Below, in pieces: positions 56,296-64,000 of a stretch of DNA of 64,000 bases. This stretch comes from Ampelocalamus luodianensis (Eukaryota; Streptophyta; Magnoliopsida; Poales; Poaceae): NCBI GenBank assembly GCA_036346255.1, contig CM070626.1, positions 12,424,001 through 12,488,000 of the forward strand, read 5' to 3'. Both the position numbers and the translations under genes were made by a program. The notes under the pieces were generated by a model that saw nothing but the letters and a program-made list of their open reading frames with translations, was not told the DNA's origin and made no database searches. The first letter of the stretch is position 1. The number at the start of each line of letters is the position of its first letter.

Positions 56296-58535
56296 ATGAA
56301 CGGCAGAGGAGGGGAGGAGGAGATGGAGGAAGACGGGGGCCACGGCTCGGGGAGGGGGAAGGAGCGGGTGGTGCTGATGTCGGGGTACCTCCCGGGGGTC
56401 TCGTCGCAGCGGTTGCCGCTGCTCTGTCCGGTGCCCGTGAGGATGCCGGCCGCGGCGGCGGCGGCCGGCGACGCATGGAAGGACGTGGCTGTTGGCGGGT
56501 GCGGCTTCGCGATGGCCGTCTCCGGTGATGTTGCCTTCTCCTTCTAGTGACTGCTTTGTTGTTGCCGTTGCGTTGGAGCTTGTTGGATCTGTGGTGCGCC
56601 GGTCGTGGTAGATCTGGTGGGTGTTGGTTTGCGCGGTTATTTTGGGAGAGGATTAGAGTGGGACTTTGTCGGAGATGGTTAGTGATTAGGGGTATTCGGG
56701 GAGTTCGTTGTGAATTTGATAGTGAATGGCGGGGTTTCAGGTGCAAAAGGTGCAAAAAAAGTTGAACTTTTGTGAGTATATTACCTTTTAAAAGTTTTGT
56801 AGCATGCATGAAATTTGCTAGAATGGTCGCTTAGATGAATCTGAAGGATTGCTTGTGAACTGATTGGTGAGCACTGAGTAGTGGAGTACCGGATGGTCAG
56901 GTATTGGTAGTCGCGATTTGGAGGTGTCATATGAATTGACACCCTGAAGACGAATTCAGGGTGGAATGTGCCATCTGATTGAGTTATTGGTTATTTTCTT
57001 TTCCCGAGTGACAGAGAAGATTAGAAGGCGAAACATAGAGAGGAGGCAACGTTGTCGGGCAAAGTTTGTTTGTATGTATTTTTCGTGGAACTGTATTTTC
57101 GTGATATTCTCGTGGACCAAGTGATAACATTTGCGGTTGAAATGACTATGCACACGCCTGGATGCAGATTAGCGAGTAAAGTTTATGCTTTAGATGAGCC
57201 GAATCTCACTATTCGCCTATAAGCTTTTGATTTGCCCTTAGCTACACTATTTTCCACAAAAATCCACCGATTATGTTCTATGTTTTAGATTGCTAGCTCT
57301 TGCTACCATTAGAAGACTGCATTTTCACGAGGTTCATATATGTGTGTTGTTAGCTATTATCTGTCAATGAGCTTGACATTGACACAGCTGCCGTTTGCCT
57401 GATTCAGAGCAAGGAAAACTCCTCACTTGGGGTTCTACAGATGATATGGGCCAGAGTTATGTGACTGCTGGGAAGCATGAGGTAGAGGTGTACCTTGGTG
57501 CTAGTTGTTTCCGCTGTTCAACATAATAAACTGTTACTAAAGTAAACATGTTGTGCCTCTCAGGAGACTCCGGAGGCATTTCCTCTTCCTAGTGATATTG
57601 CAATTGTAAGGGCTGATGCTGGATGGGCTCACTGTGTTGCAATAACAGGTATTGTATTGAACTCCTTATATGAGAATTGCATAGAATTCCTATCATGCTA
57701 CATTGATTGCTGTTCTTAGTAAAATTCTTCTCAAGCAGATGAAGGTGATGTCTACACATGGGGTTGGAAAGAGTGTGTTCCAACTGGAAGGGTCATTGCA
57801 GACCAGTCTGCAACTGGGGCTATGGAAAGTGCTGAAAGGCAAAGTGGCGTTGCCACTGACCAAGGTGGTGATGCTTACTACCCATCTCTTGCCAGTTCTG
57901 CATAAAAATATAAGATTCTCTACATCGGTTGTTTACAGATGTAATATAGGCAACTCGATTACAGTGAGCCCCAGGTCGCAGGTGAATAGGACAAGCACCA
58001 AAACAGCATCTGGTCCTGCTGAAAGCAGAGGTACTGAGGATAGCACAAAGCGACGGAGGTTGTCTTCATCGAAACATAGGGATGAAAGCTTGCCATCTAG
58101 TGAGGAAAATCTTTCAGCACCCCCTTGCCTTGTAAAATTTAATACAGGAGTTAAGATAGTGGAGGTAGCTACCGGTGGGCGTCATACATTAGTGTTGTCA
58201 GGTAACTTACATTAGGCGTTTACCGCTGTAATTTCTCTTTACACTCAACTTGGTTAGGAAAATGTGCTGATAACCGTATGTTTTCTCCAAAGCTTCAGAC
58301 TTTGGTCAGGTCTGGGGTTGGGGCTATGGAGGAGAAGGGCAACTAGGTTTGGGCTCTAGAAGCTGTACAGTTTCCTTCCCACATCCCATACCGTGCATTG
58401 AATCAACATTGTACATCAAAGATCGGCCGGGAGCTGTGATAGGTAACAGAACTGCTCAAGGGCCAATTAATAGAGTTACAGGAACCTGCGTGAAGGCAAT
58501 TGCCTGTGGAGGCCGTCATAGTGCTGTAGTGACAG
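56296..58535 (+). CDS. RCC1-repeat (regulator of chromosome condensation) protein, 5' part
   Basis: Exons 56296-56524, 57408-57481, 57564-57648, 57739-57864, 57965-58201 and 58299-58535 join in frame with GT-AG introns to ~329 residues. Repeat motifs: VAVGGCGFAMAVSEQGKLLT, TWGSTDDMGQSY, ADAGWAHCVAITDEGDVYTW, VATGGRHTLVLSDFGQVWGW and IACGGRHSAVVT. Between repeats lies an insert with KRRRLSSSKH, a likely nuclear localisation signal. Plant RCC1 relatives form seven-bladed propellers; here only about half the blades are present. The protein resembles the plant RCC1-family subgroup of At3g53830. The 57864/57965 junction is the least certain: reading through puts a stop after about 13 codons. The last exons are not in 58536-64000. 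Confidence 0.85.
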
Positions 58536-59114
58536 GTCAGAATCTGTTGTACAACCTCTTCGAATTCATGCTCTGCTCATCCTTTAGTTGTTTTATGATA
58601 TTCACATGGAAATAATGTTAATTGTTAGCCATATGTCATGCCAATGTTTTGGGTCATTTTATTAATGGATTTTATGATTGTGTCCAATTCCTGAGGTGAT
58701 AGATAGAGTCTGGACTCCAAACTGTTGATAGTTGCTTCCTGTTTACAAACTTGAAGTTGTGTTGGAATGAGTTATGTTGTTTTAATGCACTGTCTATTTA
58801 TCATGTAAATTAATGTGTTTGTGATGTCCAACAATGTGAAATAATGCATGGGCATCATATTTTTGTTGAGTTTATTAAGTGCTTCAGGCAACTACTTGCA
58901 TGTGCTTTCAGTTTAGTGCTCAGCCTGGAGTTGCAAAATGTAGTGCGTAGACCGAATTGTGTTATGACTTTATTTTTATGAGGACCAATCAAGCCAAAGG
59001 AACTCCAAGACAATGACCAAGATAGAGGGGGAAAAAACTCGAATGAAAAAGCATTTCCTCCTGTATTTCAATACATGCAATAAGGTTGGTTTTTTAGATA
59101 TTGCAAGCTGTACC
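58536..59114 (+). other. intron of the RCC1-like gene up to the gypsy insertion
   Basis: AT-rich intron-like sequence. One coding-like stretch, PIKPKELQDNDQDRGGKNSN followed by EKAFPPVFQYMQ and a stop (about 58985-59083, plus), matches no RCC1 motif I know. I see no RCC1 exon here. Confidence 0.5.
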
Positions 59115-59542
59115 TGTTATGTTCTGAAATTTGGTGGCGAAGATTGTAAGAGTGTTGCATGGGAGGATGTTCCCCTGGGCCTCGGTGGCGCTTGGGCGCC
59201 AACCGAAGTAGGGAGGAGAAGCGCACGACGGTGGAGAGATAACTCTCTTTTCTATTTTCTTGCTTGCCAAACTCTTACAGCCGATGCACATTATGTTGTG
59301 CTTATCAAAACAAACTATGATTCAAACTCCTAATTACAGAAACTAACTCTGACTCATACCGATTCCCTACTGGACTCCTATCTCATTGAAGTCCCTGCTC
59401 CCTGGTGGACACTTCCGGTTGGACCCGCTGCTGCACCGGTTGGACCAGCTGTGCACCAGTTGGACCAGCTGCTGCACCGGTTGGACTGGTTGGATCGTGC
59501 AACGGTTGGATCCTTCTATGGTATGTGAGGCCCACCATAACA
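59115..59542 (-). repeat. 3' LTR of the gypsy element
   Basis: A 428-bp LTR with TGTTAT/ATAACA ends. It includes a minisatellite (59412-59515) of GCACCGGTTGGACCAGCTG-type units, four to five copies. Relative to the 5' LTR it lacks GATAAGGAGGTGAGA and GATCCCGAACTGGACTCCTA with its continuation. Confidence 0.75.
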
Positions 59543-59553
59543 TCTCTCCCCTC

Positions 59554-60300
59554 GGGGAAACAGCTCGTCCTCGAGCTGAAAAGCCAGGTAAAGACTATTG
59601 AATTCAGAAACAGGTTCGCATGTTGTCTCAGAATCCGGCAACTCATGCCAAGCGATGAGAACCTGCCATGTGCCCCGGTAAAGACGTCCTTTTAACGCCT
59701 TCTCGGGTTTGGGAAGTGCACGACCATGAGATAACTCCGGCAGACTTGGTGGCGTTGTGGGTGGTTCACCATGAAAAGCCTTTAATAGCCCGACATGAAA
59801 GACATCATGAGTGCACGCACCGAGTGGAAGACGGAGGCGATAAGCTACTTCGCCAATACGTTCGCTGATTTGGTATGGGCCAAAATAGCGTGGACTGAGT
59901 TTGCTCTGGACTTGCGTCGATAGGGACAAGGCCTGTCGCTGGGAGATGCGAAGCCAAACCCAATCATCAACTTGAAAAAGAGATTTCACGATGGTTGGCG
60001 TTGTAACGCTTAGCCGATTCTTGAGCTTGAAGAAGACGTTCGCGGACGTCGGCGACGAAAACATCGTGCTCGGCAGTTGCTGTGTCCACGACTGGTATAT
60101 GTGTACCCCTTCGTTTATAAGAGCGAAGGGTAGGTGGATCACGCCCATAGACTACGTGGAACGACATCTCCTTCAATGCCGTTTGGTAGGAGGCATTATA
60201 ACAATACTCTGCCCATGGCAACCACCGCACCTACTGGCGAGGGTGATCCCTAGCCTTCGATTGTCTGTCGGATTGAGGATGATAAGCCGTACTCATGTGT
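59554..60300 (-). pseudogene. gypsy integrase C-terminal part
   Basis: On the minus strand MRWLPWAEYCYNASYQTALK (60230) is followed by the GPY-type region with SPRYFGPYQISERIGEVAYR, then HDVFHVGLLKAF and a chromodomain-like tail with WQVLIAWHELPDSETTCEPV. The zinc-binding N terminus and most of the catalytic core are missing between RNase H and this part; only LFKLARVRLHMSTAYHPQSD remains near 60330-60270. Confidence 0.75.
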
Positions 60301-61500
60301 AAGCGAACTCTCGCGAGCTTGAATAATTCTTGTCAAAATATAGCGAGGCAAGGTCCTGTGAGGGCGCACACGGAGCTATCCTCGACCACATCCCGTCTGG
60401 ATAGGGCGTTAGCCACGACATTGAGGCGGCCTGACCTGTATTCAACTGCAAAATCATAGCCCATGAGTTTACTTACCCACTGGTGTTCTGGAATTGTAGT
60501 AAGTCGTTGGTCGAGGAGGAACTTGAGGCTGTAATAGTCCGTGCGGACAAGAAAAGAGTGCCCCAAAGTATGGACACCAATGATGTACAACCTACACCAA
60601 ACCAATTAATTCACGTTCGTACGCTGCTAGTTTGACATGTCGGGCGGCGATGGCACGACTGAAGAACACCACCGGCCCGCCACCTTGATGTAAGACGACA
60701 CCGAATCCCATGCTGGAAGCATCACACTCGACCATGAAGGTGGAGGCGGCCAAAGGACCGGAGCTATTGCCAATGCTTTCTCAAGCGCCTGAAACGCGCT
60801 TTCGTCTCCACGGTCCAACGAAAATGTTCCCTCTTGAGGAGGCTTATGAGGAGTGATGTGATTACGCCATAATCCTTTATGAAACGCCGATTGTAGCCGA
60901 CAAAGCCTAAGGAGGACCGTACCACACGCACAGAGTGTGGCACTAGCCAGTCAGCCACCGCCGCCACCTTCTGTTTGTCCATCTCGACTCTGGCGGCCGA
61001 TATCACATGACCCAGATAAGCCACGGACAGCGTCCCAAAAGTGCACTTGGATTCCTTCAAGACCAAGTAATGGCGACGAAACTCCTAGTACACCATGCGC
61101 ACATGTCGCAAGTGTTCATGCTATGATGAGCCGTAGATTAAGATTTCATCAAAGAATACCAAGACGAAACGACTGAGGAACTCGCCCAAGATGTCGTTCA
61201 TCAAAGCCTGGAACGTGGTTGGCGCATTGGTGAGGCCAAACAACATCATAAGGAACTCAAAGTGGCCATGATCCGTTCGGAATGCAGTCTTATTAACGTT
61301 GTCTGGATGTATGCGAACCTGGTGATAACCAGAACGTAAGTCAAGCTTGGTGAAGAACTGGGCTCCGTGGAGTTCATTCAAAAGTTCCTCCACCACCGGG
61401 ATGGGAAACTTATCTTTGATCGTCTTGTCATCAAGGGCGCGGTAATCCACGCAAAACCGCTAGGAACCATTTTGTTTCTTTACTAAGAGCACTAGGGATG
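60301..61500 (-). pseudogene. gypsy reverse transcriptase and RNase H
   Basis: On the minus strand [20 protein letters not shown] (61450), [19 protein letters not shown], then [13 protein letters not shown], where the usual catalytic FxDDILIYS is altered to DE. Thumb/connection: KCTFGTLSVAYLGHVISA (61066 onward). RNase H: HSFLVRTDYYSLKFLLDQ and YRSGRLNVVANALSRRD (60605-60333). Frames shift between parts. Confidence 0.85.
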
Positions 61501-61858
61501 AAAATTGTGACGTACTGATGCGAATAATCCTTTGTTGTAACATCTTTGCACACTGTCGTTCGAGCTCTTCCTTCTGGAGTTGGGGGTATCGATACAGCCA
61601 AATGGCCACCGCATCTGTCCTGGCCGCCAGATGAATCCAGTGGTCGTAGCGTCACTTCGGTGGCATGCCGCATGGTGCCTTGAACAAGTCACCAAACTCC
61701 TGGAGTAGCGCCTGCAGAAGGTCCTTGTTGTCGCCGGTTAGGGCGAAGGCCACCAGTCGGATTGGCACCTATCCTTGGCAGCACACCACGTGGTTGGTGC
61801 GCCAAAGCGACATTGTAAGGTGTCCAAAGTCCCATATGATGGGTTCTAGTGTCTCGAG

Positions 61859-63240
61859 CTAATGAACACCGAGAACGAAATCGAATCCGCTTAGTGGGAG
61901 TGAATAACAATGGATGTAGGTCTCGCCTTGGATGTTGATGAGGAGATTGCAAGCAACACCTCCACTATCCAATTTTTCCCCGTTTGCCACGGCAACGCAC
62001 ATGCCTATGCTCGTTGGCTGCATGGCGAGTCCTAGCTTCTCCCATGCGGCTTCGCTGACAAAGTTGTGGGTGGACCTTGAATCCACCAATGCCGTGAGCG
62101 TCCTAGTGCCCACGCAGACCTCAAACTGCATCATCCGACCAGTATTGATGCCGGTTAACACATGGAGGGATATCTCTGGGTCGGCATCAACGGGCTCGTC
62201 GTCGTCGTCGGAGTTGTTCTGGGCGAGCTCAATGAGGTAGAGCTGCTTACAGTTATGACTGTGATGGCATTTTTCATCGCAATTAAAACAGAGCCCCGCT
62301 CGCTTGCGCTCCGCCATTTGTGCAGGCGTGAGTTGCTGAATCCATCGTGTCTTCCTGGCGGTGTCCGTCACCATCGCAGGGGCACCCGACATTGGCCCGA
62401 CAGTCGTCTTCGGTGCGGCTGGAGCCTGCACACCAAATCGTGGAAGTGGCGCCGGTTTGGAAAGCTTGGGCGTCGATGTGGTTGCTGCTAGTTCGGTTAT
62501 GACTTGAGCACGACACTCAAAGGAGCGAGCGAGGCTCATGGCCATCTCCAAACTTTGCGGCGCCTGGGGTTCGATGTCGATGCTGAGGGGTTCTTGCAAC
62601 CCCACCGTGAAGAGTTGAATTTGCTACGTCGGAAGCAAGGGCCCAGCTTGACTGAGTAGCACCAAAAATTGGTCCATGTAGTTGGCCACCGTTCCCGTGC
62701 GCCTCAATTGGGTGAGCTCGCCAAGGGGGTTCTTGCAGATGGGAGGCCCGAAGCGTAGGTTGATCATCTCCGTAAAACGCGGCTAGGATGGTGTACCCTC
62801 ATCACTTTCCACGTGCAAGTACCATTGTTAGGCACTGCCGATCAAGTGATAAGATGTAACCATACCTTCTCATCTTCTAGGATCCGTTGCCCGCGAAAAA
62901 ATTATTCGTGTCTTTGGAGCCATGGCAACGGATCCTCCTTGCCGTCGAACACCGGGATTCTAGCTTGTGGAAGCGAGGCACTCGATTCTACTCTCTGTCC
63001 TCCCCTTGAAAATTTCCCATCGACATAGGAGGAATTTGTGGTGCCGTGGAAACGACTACGGAGCCATCACCCTCGACTTTTGCCTTCTCTAGCCGCGCCA
63101 ACCGCACGTCGTGGCTCTCCAAGCGGTTGTTGATGGTCGCCAGTTGCGCCCGTGGTCTTCTTGCGTCATGTAGATCGTCTTCAACGGCGTGCGGATCTCC
63201 TCAATCTTCGCAGGATCGACACCACCACTGCCCATGGACG
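61859..63240 (-). pseudogene. gypsy gag, zinc knuckle and protease
   Basis: The gag part (63240-62600) contains FDGKEDPLPWLQ-type wording in shifted frames. From 62605 one frame continues to a CCHC knuckle, CFNCDEKCHHSHNC (CX2CX4HX4C), and then to an aspartic protease segment, TALVDSRSTHNFVSE. The conserved D-S-G triad is D-S-R here, so the protease is inactive. The frame ends at GFDFVLGVH. Confidence 0.8.
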
Positions 63241-63270
63241 AAGGTGCAACAGGTAGCTCTTATACCAAGA

Positions 63271-63623
63271 TGTTATGGTCTGAAATTTGGTGGTGAAGAT
63301 TGTAAGGGTGTTGCGTGGGAGGACGTTCTCCTGGGTGTCAGCGACACTTGGGCTCTAACCGAAGCAGGGAGGAGATGCGCACGGCGGCGTAGAGATAAGG
63401 AGGTGAGAGATAACTCTCTTTTCTACTTACTTGCTTGCCAAACTCTTACAGCCGGTGCACATTATACAGTGCTTATCAAAACAAACTAACTATGACTCAA
63501 ACTCCTAATTATAGAAACTAACTCTGACTCATACCGAATCCCTACTAGACTCCTATCTCATTGATCCCGAACTGGACTCCTATTATCATGTTACTTTTCG
63601 AAGTCCCTGCTCCCTGGTGGACA
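63271..63623 (-). repeat. 5' LTR of the gypsy element, truncated by copia
   Basis: Matches 59115-59411 and ends at GGTGGACA (63623), where a copia LTR starts. The primer-site variant TTGGTATAAGAGC lies at 63269-63257. The missing ~130 bp of LTR should continue beyond the right edge of the window, after the copia element. Confidence 0.75.
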
Positions 63624-63624
63624 T

Positions 63625-64000
63625 TGTTAGAATAGGGTGTAAGAATATGAACTATTTTGTATTTCCTTATCTGAATATAGCATACACCCATTGTACTCCC
63701 TATATATATATTGCCCATTGGGCCTGTTCAATACACAATATTCATAACATGGTATCAGAGCAAAGGTTAGGGTTAGGGTTTACTGTTGTGGCAACCTCCT
63801 AGCCGCCGCTCGTCCTCCACCGCCACGCCGCCCCCGAGAGGAGCTATCTACACTCCTGGGGGTTGCCTCCTTGGTGCTTGACTTCGCCTCGAATGCACCG
63901 GCATCGTGCCTGTCGAGCTCTTCCCCTTCGTCGGCGACCTTGTCTACAACTGAGATCCCATGTCTCCTGGGTGGATCCGCTGTCGCACGCGGGGAGTCGT
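63625..64000 (+). mobile_element. copia element: short 5' LTR, primer site and leader (continues off window)
   Basis: LTR 63625-63749 (125 bp) starts TGTTAGAATAGGGTG and ends TTCATAACA. TGGTATCAGAGC (63750-63761) is a perfect initiator-Met primer site. CTATATATATATTG near 63700 is a TATA box. The leader has AGGTTAGGGTTAGGGTTTAC and a GC-rich start. The LTR is unusually short but within the range known for copia. Confidence 0.8.

Larger units (their letters stand above)
59115..63623 (-). mobile_element. Ty3/gypsy retrotransposon, degenerate, inserted in the RCC1-like intron
   Basis: Minus orientation. The 3' LTR is 59542-59115 (TGTTATGGTGGGCC ... CATAACA), preceded by the purine tract GAGGGGAGAGA (59553-59543). 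The 5' LTR ends at 63271 and is followed by TTGGTATAAGAGC, a variant initiator-Met primer site. The 5' LTR is cut at 63623 by another copia element. Gene order gag, protease, RT, RNase H, integrase identifies Ty3/gypsy. The C-terminal integrase extension suggests a chromodomain-type lineage. Confidence 0.85.

Noticed and set aside
59386..59601. Leu/Asp/Trp-rich frame over the gypsy 3' LTR
   Set aside because: It translates a GCACCGGTTGGACCAGCTG minisatellite and is not a gene.
63762..63782. Telomere-like GGTTAGGGTTAGGGTTT
   Set aside because: Two units directly after a copia primer site are ordinary leader sequence of such elements.

Overview
The window is plant nuclear DNA, almost certainly from a grass (Poaceae). 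Two ordinary intron-containing genes with GC-rich first exons can be seen: a clade A protein phosphatase 2C (9818-11285, complete, four exons) and an RCC1-repeat protein gene (from 56296, six exons visible, 3' end missing). Nearly everything else is transposable-element DNA of several layers and ages, including families typical of grasses (Pack-MULE, CACTA with subterminal repeats, Helitron, copia and gypsy). No bacterial-type features, tRNA, rRNA or CRISPR were seen.

Layout. 1-2700: a decayed MULE, reading leftwards, with an AT-rich ~165-bp tandem repeat behind its start. 3400-4310: 3' end of a copia element. 4368-8516: a Pack-MULE carrying two oppositely oriented pieces of a COI1-like F-box gene, then a ~1.85-kb tandem duplication that starts inside it. 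8517-11285: promoter (four G-boxes) and coding region of the PP2C gene. 11286-17775: broken pieces, including a COX7a-like fragment, an RNase H-like fragment, a GC-rich tandem duplication, and a MULE-like inverted-repeat element with a hAT-like element in its right arm.

17776-47214: DNA bracketed by matching CACTA ends and subterminal repeats, which I read as one ~29.4-kb CACTA element. Inside it, all read leftwards: a GC-rich promoter/first exon, two Helitron Rep-helicase copies separated by a piece of LTR, a Ulp1-like (C48) peptidase gene and an unrecognised coding-like block. The left Helitron copy is split by a 10.3-kb non-coding gypsy-type element arranged LTR-internal-LTR-internal (24704-34994). 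Its LTRs hold a striking run of consecutive short hairpins (26981-27181, 33291-33480), the least explained structure in the window.

47215-55833: a truncated gypsy-type LTR, a reverse-oriented copia LTR with its primer-binding site, and a nearly complete but degenerate copia element (48575-55833) that ends about 460 bp upstream of the RCC1-like gene. 56296-58535: the RCC1-like gene; its last visible intron is entered at 59115 by a degenerate gypsy element (to 63623), whose 5' LTR is in turn interrupted by another copia element (LTR 63625-63749) running off the window.

The PP2C gene belongs to ABA signalling, and its promoter G-boxes fit the ABA feedback known for this clade. The RCC1-like gene is unrelated to it. 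The transposons share only the space; their interest lies in nesting, gene capture and rearrangement.
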